DNA of 64,000 nt from Streptomyces sp. Go-475 (GTDB taxonomy: Bacteria > Actinomycetota > Actinomycetes > Streptomycetales > Streptomycetaceae). The notes below the pieces were generated by a model, which was given only the letters and a program-made list of their open reading frames with translations, was not told where the DNA came from and did not search any database. Within the stretch, counting starts at the first letter, position 1. Each line of letters opens with the position of its first letter. A program made the translations under genes and the position numbers. The DNA is taken from the NCBI RefSeq assembly GCF_003330845.1, contig NZ_CP026121.1, forward strand, positions 7,979,501 through 8,043,500, in the 5' to 3' direction. Positions 55,741-64,000 of the stretch are shown here, in pieces.

Positions 55741-56661
55741 TCACCCTGACACGTTCTGCAAACGGATTGCTCCTTCGGGCAGATCCCGCTCCACGGTCAG
55801 AGGCAGCTCCACAGAGGTGAGCATGTCCCGGTAGCGATCCGCCAGTTGGGAAGGCTCCTTCCTGCTGAAGACCACCAGCTCCCGGAAGTAGCCGGACCCG
55901 ATCCGCCGTGCATGGCGGGACCAGCGCAGAGGCACCGCGTTCTCCGGTGCCACCGTCACACCGATCCCCTCGACCGCGAACAGCAGCGCCGCCGACACCT
56001 GGCCGGTTCGCGCCACGGCGCGCGGAGTGAATCCGAAGTGGCCCGCCAGCCGGTCCATCACTTCGCTCATGCCCTGTTCCGGCTCGTAGAGCACCCAGTC
56101 GGCGGCGGCCAGTTCGGCCGGGCTCGCCGATGCGCCCGCCGGGTACTCGGCGGAACCGATCACCACCATCTCCTCGTACCCGAGGGAATGGACCGGCCCT
56201 TCCCACGGGTGGGGTCGTGGACCCACCGCGATGTCGCCCTGTCCGCTGCGCATGGCTTCTTCGAGGTCCCGGCGGTGCGAGTAGTCGTGCAGCCGCAGCA
56301 CCGTCGCGGGGTACGTCGAGTGCCAGCGGGCCGCGGAGGGTGGCAGGATGCCTGAGGCGACGGACCGTACCGTCAGGACGTGAACGTCGCCTTTGCGGCC
56401 CTCGACCACCTCGCGTACCGAGTCCCGGGCGTCCTGGACGACGCGGAGGACCTGCTGCGCCCGCGGCAGGAAGACCCGGCCGGCGGGGGTCAGCGTCACC
56501 CCTTGTCTGCCCCGCTCCAGCAGGACCGCGCCCAGCTCCTTCTCCAGGGCTCCGATCTGCTGGGACAGTGAGGGTTGCGTGACATAGAGCCGCGCGGCCG
56601 CTCCGCTGAAGGAGCCCGCCTCCCACACGGCGAGGAAGTACTCCAGCTGACGTAGCTGCAT
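55741..56661 (-). CDS. LysR-family regulator
   Basis: This 306-residue regulator has the LysR helix-turn-helix (RQLEYFLAVWEAGSFSGAAARLYVTQPSLSQQIGALEKELG) and a two-lobed effector domain. It follows the DHDPS-like gene on the same strand with a 90-base gap and probably controls the two divergent pairs upstream. A LysR-type site, GTGTATA-N9-TATACAC, lies between them (58623-58645). Confidence 0.92.
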   Translation of the reverse strand: MQLRQLEYFLAVWEAGSFSGAAARLYVTQPSLSQQIGALEKELGAVLLERGRQGVTLTPAGRVFLPRAQQVLRVVQDARDSVREVVEGRKGDVHVLTVRSVASGILPPSAARWHSTYPATVLRLHDYSHRRDLEEAMRSGQGDIAVGPRPHPWEGPVHSLGYEEMVVIGSAEYPAGASASPAELAAADWVLYEPEQGMSEVMDRLAGHFGFTPRAVARTGQVSAALLFAVEGIGVTVAPENAVPLRWSRHARRIGSGYFRELVVFSRKEPSQLADRYRDMLTSVELPLTVERDLPEGAIRLQNVSG

Positions 56662-56751
56662 TCGATCAAACTACTGGAGTGGGCGCCGCCCGTCGCGCAG
56701 GCGGTGAGCAGGCATCGGGCGGCGCACCCTGGTACGGGGGATCATCGCGCG

Positions 56752-57687
56752 TCATGCCGTGACCACGACCCTGCTGTCCTTGCGGGCCAGCCGGGTGAGT
56801 AGGTAGTCGACCTCGGTGCGGGCGCGCGGAGACAGGGCCGCCCGGGGATTGCGCTGGTTGTCGGAGGCCAGTATTCCGCGACGCTTCATCACGTACTTGC
56901 GCACCGCCAGGCCGACGCCCGGTTGCTGTTCGTAGCGAAGCAGGGGCAGGTGGGCGTCGAAGATGTCATGGGCGGCGTCCCGGTCTCCGGCGGTGGCGTG
57001 GCGTACCACGTCGACGAGGAGTTCGGGCACGCAGTAACCCGTCATGGCACCGTCGGCTCCGCGCTCCGTCTCGAAGTCCAGGAAGAGCCCGCCGTTCCCG
57101 CACAGGATCGACAGCCGGGGCATCGCTCCGTCGGCCTGCATCTGCCGGAGCGCGCTGATCTTCTCCAGGCCCGGCCAGTCCTCGTGCTTCAGCATCACGC
57201 AGCCGGGCGCGACACCGGCGATGCGGGCGATGACGGCGGGGGACATGACGACGGAGAAGGAGAGCGGGTAGTCCTGGATCACGAACGGCACGTCCTCGCC
57301 GATGGCGGCCGAGGCTCCCTCGTAGTAGCTCACGATCTGGTCGTCGGTCCGCAACGTGTTCGGCGGGGCGATCATGACACCGTCGGCACCGGCTGACATG
57401 ACGTCTGCCGTCAGCGCGCGCATGGCGGCGTAGCCGGGTGCGGAGACGCCCACGACGATCGGCAGGTCGGTGCGCTTGATGACGTACTGGACGATGCGCA
57501 CGCTCTCCTCGTGGGACAACTTGGGGGCTTCACCCATCTGTCCCAGCAGGGTCAATCCGGTGACACCGGTGGGTCCGTAGAAATCGATCAGCCGGCTGAG
57601 TGAATCGAAGTCGATCGCACCCGATTCGTCGAATGGCGTCGGTGCGATGGCGTAGACGCCGGTGGTGTCGCGGGACAGTGATGCCAT
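56752..57687 (-). CDS. DHDPS/NAL-superfamily aldolase or dehydratase
   Basis: This 311-residue TIM-barrel protein has the family layout: GLTLLGQMGEAPKLS in place of GTTGE, the catalytic Tyr in IQDYPLS near residue 140 and the Schiff-base Lys in CVMLKHED near residue 167. Such proteins cleave or dehydrate 2-keto acids. The altered GTTGE motif argues against lysine biosynthesis. It lies 30 bases after an SDR gene, so the two likely share a pathway for a sugar acid or 2-keto acid. Confidence 0.9.
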   Translation of the reverse strand: MASLSRDTTGVYAIAPTPFDESGAIDFDSLSRLIDFYGPTGVTGLTLLGQMGEAPKLSHEESVRIVQYVIKRTDLPIVVGVSAPGYAAMRALTADVMSAGADGVMIAPPNTLRTDDQIVSYYEGASAAIGEDVPFVIQDYPLSFSVVMSPAVIARIAGVAPGCVMLKHEDWPGLEKISALRQMQADGAMPRLSILCGNGGLFLDFETERGADGAMTGYCVPELLVDVVRHATAGDRDAAHDIFDAHLPLLRYEQQPGVGLAVRKYVMKRRGILASDNQRNPRAALSPRARTEVDYLLTRLARKDSRVVVTA

Positions 57688-57717
57688 TTCTGCCTCCTTG
57701 AATTCTGATTCCTGTTT

Positions 57718-58503
57718 TCAGAGGCTGGCGATGAGGCCGCCGTCGACACGAATGACCGAACCCGTGATGTAGGAGGCCCGGCTGCTTGCGAGAAAGGCGA
57801 CGGCTGCGGCGTATTCGCGCGGTTCGCCGTAGCGGCCCACGGGGATCGAAGCGACGCTCTCGGCGGAGGTCTCCTCGACGGACCTGCCCTCCCGCTCGGC
57901 CTTGGCCTGGTCGAGGAACTTCGTCCGCTGGGTGCCGATCCGGCCGGGAACGACCACATTGCAAGTGACGCCGTCGGCCGCCACTTCCCGGGCCAGCGTC
58001 TTGGACCAGCCGAGCAGGCTGCCACGCAGGGCGTTCGACAACCCGAGGTTGGGAATGGGGGCGATCACGCCGGAACTGGCGCTGGTGATGATCCTGCCCC
58101 AGCCGCGGCTCCTCATCACCGGCGCAACCCGGTCGGTGATCGCGATCACCGACATCACCATGGACCGGAAGTGCTGCAACCAGATCTCAGGATCCTGCCC
58201 GCCCACCGGCGAGGGCGGCGGCCCACCCGTGTTGTTGACCAGGATGTCCACAGGGCCGAGAACCCCCTCGACCGTCGTGATGTGCCGGTCGATCGCGCCC
58301 AGATCCCCAAGGTCCCATTCCAGGGACACGGCCTTCCCGCCCATGCCGGCCACCGCTTCGACGGTGCGCTCAGCAGCCTGGGGACTGATGTCCGCCACGG
58401 CGACACCGGCGCCCTCCGTGGCGAGGGCCTGCGCGATGGCGCCGCCGAGACCCCCACCTCCGCCCAGCACCAGTGCGGTCTTGCCTGAGATTCCCAGATC
58501 CAC
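57718..58503 (-). CDS. Divergent SDR lacking the YxxxK motif
   Basis: This 261-residue Rossmann protein has VLGGGGGLGG at residues ~12-21, NNTGGPPP near 90 and the C-terminal VDGG. At the usual YxxxK position it has NLGLSNALRGSL, so both the catalytic Tyr and Lys are absent; this is a known feature of one FabG-like SDR subgroup, so the frame is not damaged. It may use another residue or act as a non-redox enzyme. GTG 58503 follows CCGAGGAG. It leads the pair with the DHDPS-like gene. Confidence 0.88.
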   Translation of the reverse strand: MDLGISGKTALVLGGGGGLGGAIAQALATEGAGVAVADISPQAAERTVEAVAGMGGKAVSLEWDLGDLGAIDRHITTVEGVLGPVDILVNNTGGPPPSPVGGQDPEIWLQHFRSMVMSVIAITDRVAPVMRSRGWGRIITSASSGVIAPIPNLGLSNALRGSLLGWSKTLAREVAADGVTCNVVVPGRIGTQRTKFLDQAKAEREGRSVEETSAESVASIPVGRYGEPREYAAAVAFLASSRASYITGSVIRVDGGLIASL

Positions 58504-58606
58504 AGCGTCACTCCTCGGGTGGGGCCCCGTTCCTCGGCCGTACGGCCGGCGGCGATGTCCCCCGTTTCCGGACGACTCTGCCATGGGCCCGTCGTGAGCC
58601 TCCAAT

Positions 58607-58645
58607 AGGAATTCCTCGCGACGTGTATAAGGGATGCCTATACAC
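58607..58645. promoter_or_regulatory. Palindromes between the divergent SDR and dehydrogenase genes
   Basis: AGGAATTCCT (58607-58616) is a perfect palindrome. GTGTATA-N9-TATACAC (58623-58645) is a perfect inverted repeat whose core has the T-N11-A form of LysR sites. Both are in the 249-bp divergent region, so one regulator could control both pairs; the nearby LysR is the first candidate. Confidence 0.6.
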
Positions 58646-58752
58646 CGGGTATGGGAAATCGGCGTTGCCGACGTGCACGATGGTGTGGGGAAAAGGACTG
58701 TTTCGATTCGCCGCTTCCCGACGCATGCCCATGGCCGTGACTGGAGGCCCCT

Positions 58753-59856
58753 ATGTCCTTGCCGAAAACCATGCAGGCCGCGGTGCTGGGTGAACCCGGC
58801 ACCCTTGCCGTCGCGACGCTGCCCGTGCCGCAGGTGGGGCCGGAAGATGTCCTGGTGCAGGTCCGCAGGGCGTCCCTGTGCGGAACGGACCTCAAGATCC
58901 GAAGCCGGCACTTCTTCAAGGACGGAGGCCCCGCTGTGGGCGAGTTCGTCCCGGGCCACGAATACGCGGGCGTCGTGGCCGCGGTGGGCAGCGGCGTGGA
59001 CGAACTCCACGTCGGTGACCGGGTCGTGACGGAGGCTCACCGCGGCTGCATGCGCTGCGCCAACTGCCTGGCCGGGGCCTACACCGACTGCCTCAACTAC
59101 GGCCTGCGGCACACCGGGCACCGAGTGCAGGGGATGACCGTCAACGGCGGCTTCGCGCAGTACGCGCTCAATCATGTGTCGACCCTCCACCGGCTGCCGG
59201 ACAGCGTCGACTTCGACGCGGCGGTCGTCCTGAGCACCGTGGGTACCGTGATGCACGCGTTCGACGTGCTGGACACCCTTCTCGTCGGATCGACCGTCGC
59301 CGTGCTCGGCCCCGGACCGATAGGTCTGCTCGCGACGCAGGTGGCCCGTGAACTCGGGGCCAGGACCGTCGCCCTGGTCGGCACCCGGGAAGCGAGGCTG
59401 GCCATCGGCAAGTCCTTCGGCGCGGACCTGGTCGTCAACTCCCGGGAACAGGACGCCGTTGCCGCCGTCCGGGAGGCGACCGACGGGATCGGCGCCGACA
59501 TCGTCCTGGAATGCTCGGGCGCCCCGAGTGCGGTGGACGACGCCCTGCGCATGGCCAAACGGTCAGGGAAGGTCGTCCTCGTCGGGTTCTTCGAGCAGCC
59601 CGTGCAGGCCGACCTGAACCACGCCGTGATGAACGGCATCTCGATCCAGACGGTCCGCGGGGAGGGCACCGGCTCGCTGGCCCGTGCCGTGGCCCTCGCG
59701 GCCCGCGGCCGGCTCCGCACCGCGGAACTGGTCACCCACCACTTCGCCTTGAGCGACGTCTCCGAGGCCTTCGACACCTACGCCGAGCGCCGGGGCAATG
59801 CCATCAAGGTCATGCTGGACATCTCCGAGGACCCGGAGGCCGCCCGTGCCCGGTGA
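58753..59856 (+). CDS. Zinc-dependent medium-chain alcohol dehydrogenase
   Basis: This 367-residue protein has the catalytic-zinc region SLCGTDLKIR and GHEYAG, structural-zinc cysteines in CMRCANCLAGAYTDC and the NAD(P)-binding VLGPGPIGLLATQVA. It resembles sorbitol/threonine dehydrogenases and should oxidise a polyol or hydroxy acid. The start is at 58753. It overlaps the DUF3500 gene by 11 bases. Confidence 0.9.
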   Translation: MSLPKTMQAAVLGEPGTLAVATLPVPQVGPEDVLVQVRRASLCGTDLKIRSRHFFKDGGPAVGEFVPGHEYAGVVAAVGSGVDELHVGDRVVTEAHRGCMRCANCLAGAYTDCLNYGLRHTGHRVQGMTVNGGFAQYALNHVSTLHRLPDSVDFDAAVVLSTVGTVMHAFDVLDTLLVGSTVAVLGPGPIGLLATQVARELGARTVALVGTREARLAIGKSFGADLVVNSREQDAVAAVREATDGIGADIVLECSGAPSAVDDALRMAKRSGKVVLVGFFEQPVQADLNHAVMNGISIQTVRGEGTGSLARAVALAARGRLRTAELVTHHFALSDVSEAFDTYAERRGNAIKVMLDISEDPEAARAR

Positions 59857-61024
59857 CGGAGCAGGACCGGAATCCGACGTCGCGGCAGCCGGGCGGGAGA
59901 AGGCGGCGGCCGCCATGGCCGAGGCCGCCGCCGCCTGGCTGGGCAGTCTCAGCGAGGACCAACTGCCGCTCGCCGCCTATGACTCTCCGCTCCACCCGGA
60001 TGCGGAGGCCGAGCGGCTGCGCTGGTTCTACACCCCCACGGAACACGGCGGGCTCGCCATCCGGGACCAGAGCCCCAGCCAACAGAGCCTGGCCATGCAA
60101 CTGCTGGCCACCGGACTGTCCACCGCGGGCTACGCCACGGTCGCCACCGTGATGGGCCTCGAGAACGTACTGGACCAGGTGGAAGGCTGGACCGTCCACT
60201 GGGGTCGGCAGCGCGGGCGCGATCCCGGCCTGTACTGGCTCCGGATCTTCGGCCGTCCCGGCGACCGCGTCTGGGCATGGCGACTCGGCGGCCATCACAT
60301 CTCCCTGAACAACCTCGTCGTCGCCGGCCGGCTCGTCTCCACAACCCCCTGCTTCATCGGCGCCGACCCTGCCACGACCGAACTGCTCGGAGGCACCCTG
60401 CGCCCCCTCCAGGGCCCCGAGGACACCGCACGTCAACTGGCCCGCTCTCTCGACGCGGACCAGTTCCGGCAAGCTCTGCTCCACCCCTCCGCCGTGTCCG
60501 ACATCGTCTCCGGCAACCGGCCCCAGGTCCGACACGGCGACACGATGATGCACATGCAGGACCTGTGGCGGGGGCGGTTCGAAGATCCCGGCCTGGACCG
60601 GATCGTCAACGACATCGACCGCCGGGCGGAGGCGGGCAGCGGGTACACCGAGAGCGACCATGCGCGCGTGGCCATCACGATTCCCCCCAAAGGCATCAGC
60701 GGCCGCGACCTCAACGAAAGGCAGCGGCACCTGCTGCGCCGTCTCGTAGCCCTCTACACCGGACGGGCACCCGAGTTCCTCGCCGACGCCTACGACACCC
60801 ACTACGCCTCCGACACCGTCCTCGACCTGGTCCACTTCGGCTGGGCAGGCAGCACGGATGTCGGGGAACCGCACTATTACCGGGTGCAGGACGCCCGCAT
60901 CCTGATCGAGTACGACAACACCCAACGCCACGCGAACCACGCCCACTCGGTGTGGCGCGACCTGAACTCCGACTTCGGACTGGACCTGCTGGCCGAACAC
61001 CGGGCACACATCGCACACGAGTGA
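59846..61024 (+). CDS. DUF3500-family protein
   Basis: This 392-residue protein matches the DUF3500 family by segments such as RLRWFYTPTEHGGLAIRDQSPSQQSLAMQLL, WRLGGHHISLNN, PCFIGADP and the ending HYYRVQDARILIEYDNTQRHANHAHSVWRD. The many conserved His and Asp residues suggest a metal-dependent enzyme, but no function is established that I know of. GTG 59846 follows GGAGG by six bases; it starts inside the dehydrogenase, so translation is coupled. No signal peptide is visible. Confidence 0.85.
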   Translation: MPGDGAGPESDVAAAGREKAAAAMAEAAAAWLGSLSEDQLPLAAYDSPLHPDAEAERLRWFYTPTEHGGLAIRDQSPSQQSLAMQLLATGLSTAGYATVATVMGLENVLDQVEGWTVHWGRQRGRDPGLYWLRIFGRPGDRVWAWRLGGHHISLNNLVVAGRLVSTTPCFIGADPATTELLGGTLRPLQGPEDTARQLARSLDADQFRQALLHPSAVSDIVSGNRPQVRHGDTMMHMQDLWRGRFEDPGLDRIVNDIDRRAEAGSGYTESDHARVAITIPPKGISGRDLNERQRHLLRRLVALYTGRAPEFLADAYDTHYASDTVLDLVHFGWAGSTDVGEPHYYRVQDARILIEYDNTQRHANHAHSVWRDLNSDFGLDLLAEHRAHIAHE

Positions 61025-61315
61025 GGGTGCACGAGGAGCGCCGTACGTCCTCGTGCCGCCGTCCGCGGAGTTTCGTCCTGGACCACGACCACGGCAGCCG
61101 ACTCCACCGCACACGGAGCGCGGGCGCGAGGTCCTCACCGCGTCGCACAGGGGCGCGGCCATGGCTGGATCGCCAACGGCGCGCATTCACATGCATCCGC
61201 CCGTTCCGGCTCCCAAGGGTCGGACTTCCACCGCCTGCACCATGGTGGGGTCTGGTCCCCTGGGCCCCTCGCCTGTCCATATCCGTTCGGAAGCCCGAGG
61301 TCGAGGTGATCGTGG

Positions 61316-61858
61316 TCAGGCGCGGGCGGCGAGCCTGGCTTCGACACCGTCGAGGATCGACTGCAGTCCGAAGGACACATTCGGGTCAGGGGCGGCCGCG
61401 AGGGCGGCGCCGATCGCGAACGTGGCGATGCTCTGGGCGGCTTGCTCGGCCTCCCGCCTGGTGAGGCCGGACGTCTCGCAGACCGCGCGCAGGTGTGCCT
61501 CATGGCGGTCCCTGGCCGGGCCGTCGAGAGACTGGATCGTCATGGCGGTCAGGAGCCAGGGGTGCCGGAGAAGCATCGAACGCAGGTTGTCGGCCATGGC
61601 CAGGACGGTCTGACGCCATTCGAGGTCGTCGAGACCCGGGAGCGGTGTCTCTCGCCAGACGGTGTCAGCGGCCAGCAGGAGCAGATCGTGTCTGCTCCTG
61701 ACGTGCCAGTAGAGTGCCGCCGCGGTGATGCCGAGGCGGCTGCCGAGCTTTCGCATGCTCAGGTTCTCGATGCCTCCCTCGTCCAGAAGGACGATGGCGG
61801 CCTGGACGATCTGTTCCTTGTGCAGAGTCCGGCGGGGCATCCCCGCGGTAGCGGACAT
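61316..61858 (-). CDS. TetR-family regulator
   Basis: This 180-residue protein has a TetR helix-turn-helix (IVQAAIVLLDEGGIENLSMRKLGSRLGITAAALYWHVRSRHDLLLLA, ~18-62) and a short helical C-terminal domain. The start is uncertain: ATG 61858 has only AAGGTGAC far upstream, and ATG 61837 is possible. It follows the amidohydrolase on the same strand, 134 bases away, and likely controls this operon. Confidence 0.85.
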   Translation of the reverse strand: MSATAGMPRRTLHKEQIVQAAIVLLDEGGIENLSMRKLGSRLGITAAALYWHVRSRHDLLLLAADTVWRETPLPGLDDLEWRQTVLAMADNLRSMLLRHPWLLTAMTIQSLDGPARDRHEAHLRAVCETSGLTRREAEQAAQSIATFAIGAALAAAPDPNVSFGLQSILDGVEARLAARA

Positions 61859-61992
61859 GGGACTGCTCACGTCACCTTCTGCTGTGGGAGCGCGGCCGCG
61901 GTGCGCGGATCTGAGGGCAGGGCCGTCGCGCCGACGAGGACGCAGTGGCGTGTGCGTCGGCGCGGTTCGTGCTTCTGTGCCGCTGCGATGTG

Positions 61993-63318
61993 TCAGGCGG
62001 GGGAGGCAGCAGGCCCGATGCTGCGCACCAGCCGCTCTCCGGACTCGCGGAGCTGGTCCTTGACCTCGTCGAGTCGGGGTGTGAGCAGGGCGTGGTCGCG
62101 TTTGCGCCAGGTGCCGGCGACCATCACGGCTTCGATGTTGGCGATGTCGGCGTGCAGGGCCGTGGCGACCGGATCGTGTGCCGGCCACAGGTTGAGGGCC
62201 CGGGCGTCGACGGCGACCAGGTCGGCCTGCATGCCCACCTCGATCCGGCCCACCCGGTCGGCGAGGCCCAGGGCCTTCGCCCCTTCCACCGTGGCCCAGG
62301 CCAGTGCCTGCTTGGCGGTGACCGAGGCAGTGGTGGCGTGCATGCCTGTCGTCTGTCGGTGCTGGGCGTGGTCCAGGCTGCGCTGGTGGGCCAGGGCGAT
62401 GCGGGCGGCCGTGAGGAGCGTGCCGGGTACGGCGGTGTCGATGTCGGTCCCCAGGGAGGGCGCCGCGTCCAGGCGTAGCAGGGACCCGGTGATGGGTGTG
62501 CCGTGTCCTTGGCCCAGTTCGTTCTCCGGAGTGCTGGTGAAGGTGACGCCTGCTTCGAGGAGCGTCTTGATCCAGTCGTCGGGCAGGTCGATCCCGTGCA
62601 CGATGTTGGTCAGGGGGCTGAACAGACCGGCGGTGCGCACGGCTTCCCAGCCGGGGGAGGGCTCTCCGCCGCTTTGGTGCATCGAGACGACGAGGCCGCG
62701 TTCCGCGCCGGCTCGGAAATCGGCCAACGCGGTGTCGGGCGAGGAGTACTGCGGCCCCTGCAGTGCCATGCCCAGGGTGAGGAGGGCGTGGTCGCGGACG
62801 GGGCCGTCGAGCAGCCGGTCGATCTCGGTGAGGGGGTGGGGGGTGTCCGGCGACCGGTAGGCCGTGCCGTGCAGGAAGACGGCGCGGATACCGGCGTGGG
62901 CCAGTCCCTCGACGGCCGCGTCGGCGTGTTCGGGCGACGAAGCGTTGTGGCACCAGTCGCCGAGGGTGGTGGTGCCGCAGTTGATCTGGGTCAGTGCACC
63001 GACGAGGTTGCTGATGTGCATGTCGGCAGGGGTGTAGTGGCCGACGCACTCGCCGTGGAGGTGGGTCAGGTACTCCATCAGCGTCCAGTCGGCGCCCACG
63101 GAGCGCAGCGCGGTCTGCCAGGTGTGCAGGTGGGCGTTGACCAGGCCGGGGATGACGATGCGGCCGGAGAAGTCGACCACTTCGGCGTCGGGCGCCTCGA
63201 TGTTCTCGTCCACGGCGGCGATGCGGTCGCCGTCGACGAGGATGTCGAGGCGCTCGGCGTCCGGCCGGCCCGGCGTCATCGTGATGACTCGCGCTCCGCG
63301 CAGCAGTGTGCGGCTCAT
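61993..63318 (-). CDS. Amidohydrolase, cytosine deaminase/TrzN-like
   Basis: This 441-residue protein has the Amidohydro_1 layout: GLVNAHLHTWQTAL (metal HxH), VSMHQSGGEPS, NIVHGIDLPD and SLGTDID (Asp). It belongs with deaminases and chlorohydrolases acting on N-heterocycles or related amide substrates. The ATG at 63318 overlaps the stop of the flavin monooxygenase by three bases. The pair suggests oxidation followed by hydrolysis of a nitrogen-containing or amide compound. Confidence 0.9.
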   Translation of the reverse strand: MSRTLLRGARVITMTPGRPDAERLDILVDGDRIAAVDENIEAPDAEVVDFSGRIVIPGLVNAHLHTWQTALRSVGADWTLMEYLTHLHGECVGHYTPADMHISNLVGALTQINCGTTTLGDWCHNASSPEHADAAVEGLAHAGIRAVFLHGTAYRSPDTPHPLTEIDRLLDGPVRDHALLTLGMALQGPQYSSPDTALADFRAGAERGLVVSMHQSGGEPSPGWEAVRTAGLFSPLTNIVHGIDLPDDWIKTLLEAGVTFTSTPENELGQGHGTPITGSLLRLDAAPSLGTDIDTAVPGTLLTAARIALAHQRSLDHAQHRQTTGMHATTASVTAKQALAWATVEGAKALGLADRVGRIEVGMQADLVAVDARALNLWPAHDPVATALHADIANIEAVMVAGTWRKRDHALLTPRLDEVKDQLRESGERLVRSIGPAASPA

Positions 63319-64000
63319 GCGGTGGCCCCCGAACCGGGGGAGGGGTGGCTCTGCTGGGGCATGGTGCGGCTCCTTGCCTGCGGGGTCATCGCCTGGACGG
63401 CGGTTTGTGTGGTGCTGAGGAAGTCCCGGGTGGCGATGTGCCCGATGTAGCCGTCGGGACGGATCAGCAGCAGCGTGTCGCCGGTCAGGCCGTAGGCACG
63501 CCGCAGTGTGTTCCCGGGGTCGGAGAAGGTGAGGCCGTGGGTGGCGGCCGGGCCGACGGTGAGCCGTTTCAGCTGGGCGCCCGCGGTCGGCCAGGCAAGC
63601 TGTTCGAGCTCCCGTGCGGCACCGGGGCCGTAGGCGAGGGCGGTGAAGTCCGGCCCGCGGAGGACCTCGAACAGCCGGGTCTCGGCGCCGTCGGCGCCGA
63701 GCAGTCGGGCGTCCGGGGCGCGGTCACCCACGCGCAGTGTCCCGGTGCGCATGCCGTCGGAGGGGGCGAGCGGGCCGCCGTAGTAGGTCAGGGTGAGCTG
63801 CTGCTCGTCCTTGCCCCGCTTCATGCTCGACGGGTCGAGCTTGGCGATGCCGCCCCACTTGTCCGTGGACAGGCCCAGGACCCCGGCGGCGATCGGCTGC
63901 CGCTCGGCCTCGTAGGTGTCCAGCAGCGCCGGGTCCGCCCCGGCGAGGACCTGGCCGAGCTTCCAGCCGAGGTTGTAGCCGTCCTGTATGCCGGTGTTCA
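63315..64000 (-). CDS. FAD-dependent aromatic monooxygenase, C-terminal part (cut by window edge)
   Basis: The frame is open to the window edge. It begins with NTGIQDGYNLGWKLGQ, the end of the FAD-binding GD motif region of phenol-type hydroxylases, and ends with a thioredoxin-like C-terminal domain (GDRAPDARLLG...FTALAYGPG...LLIRPDGYIGH). This is the layout of PHBH-fold monooxygenases such as MhpA and polyketide hydroxylases. The frame starting at ATG 63824 is internal to the gene, not a separate start. It overlaps the amidohydrolase start. Confidence 0.9.
   Translation of the reverse strand, partial: NTGIQDGYNLGWKLGQVLAGADPALLDTYEAERQPIAAGVLGLSTDKWGGIAKLDPSSMKRGKDEQQLTLTYYGGPLAPSDGMRTGTLRVGDRAPDARLLGADGAETRLFEVLRGPDFTALAYGPGAARELEQLAWPTAGAQLKRLTVGPAATHGLTFSDPGNTLRRAYGLTGDTLLLIRPDGYIGHIATRDFLSTTQTAVQAMTPQARSRTMPQQSHPSPGSGATA

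Noticed and set aside
63824..64000. ATG 63824 as start of a short thioredoxin-like protein
   Set aside because: The frame stays open to the window edge and encodes the FAD-binding region of a monooxygenase upstream of it.

Overview
The window is high-GC actinobacterial DNA, most likely a Streptomyces chromosome arm. This rests on very high GC at third codon positions, frequent GTG/TTG starts, four-base ATGA/GTGA gene overlaps, many secreted CBM2/CBM13 glycoside hydrolases, and perfect copies of the 14-bp palindrome known in Streptomyces as the CebR box. I recognise no rRNA, tRNA, CRISPR array or intact mobile element. The window is almost entirely catabolic: sugar uptake and oxidation, plant polysaccharide degradation, and aromatic compound degradation, each with its own regulators.

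Region 1 (1-5581) is the distal part of a tightly overlapping operon for non-phosphorylating L-fucose (or related 6-deoxy-sugar) oxidation: L-fuconate dehydratase, a short-chain dehydrogenase, an aldo/keto reductase and a RhaM-type mutarotase, followed by lutA, lutB and lutC. Since this route is known to end in pyruvate plus L-lactate, the Lut genes would complete it. A convergent LacI regulator and a GH16-like orphan follow.

Region 2 (7909-22063) is a cellulose/hemicellulose cluster: GH12-CBM2, GH48-CBM2, a decayed CBM2 gene, GH6-CBM2, two tandemly duplicated GH5-X2 enzymes and a cytoplasmic GH43. The GH12 and GH48 genes each have a sigma-70-type promoter with a perfect CebR box at or just after the -10. 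Region 3 (22064-27497) is a sugar ABC importer without its own ATPase plus a LacI regulator.

Region 4 (27540-31797) holds an AraC regulator divergent from a phytanoyl-CoA-dioxygenase-like gene and a 112-residue unknown, then an EthD-like protein and an MFS transporter. Region 5 (32038-40165) is a NodD-type LysR gene divergent from a seven-gene aromatic ring-cleavage operon (FAH, cyclase, FAD monooxygenase, ACMSD-like amidohydrolase, extradiol dioxygenase, second FAH, SDR). Its make-up recalls flavonoid (fde-type) degradation operons, and it is the best candidate here for a pathway not yet described in its host.

Region 6 (40166-54614) has a protease remnant, secreted GH59-CBM13 and CBM13-SGNH enzymes, a 2,4'-dihydroxyacetophenone-dioxygenase-like cupin with an MFS transporter and a zinc dehydrogenase, an AraC regulator, and a Tat-exported GH78 alpha-L-rhamnosidase with duplicated discoidin domains. 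Region 7 (55035-64000) has TetR and LysR regulators, a DHDPS-like/SDR pair divergent from a dehydrogenase/DUF3500 pair, and a TetR-amidohydrolase-flavin monooxygenase operon running off the right edge.

At least four decayed genes (CBM2 protein, IclR regulator, S8 protease, IS630-like transposase) lie in gaps between clusters, which suggests modular gain and loss of catabolic units. Function calls rest on reading motifs by eye; no database search was run.
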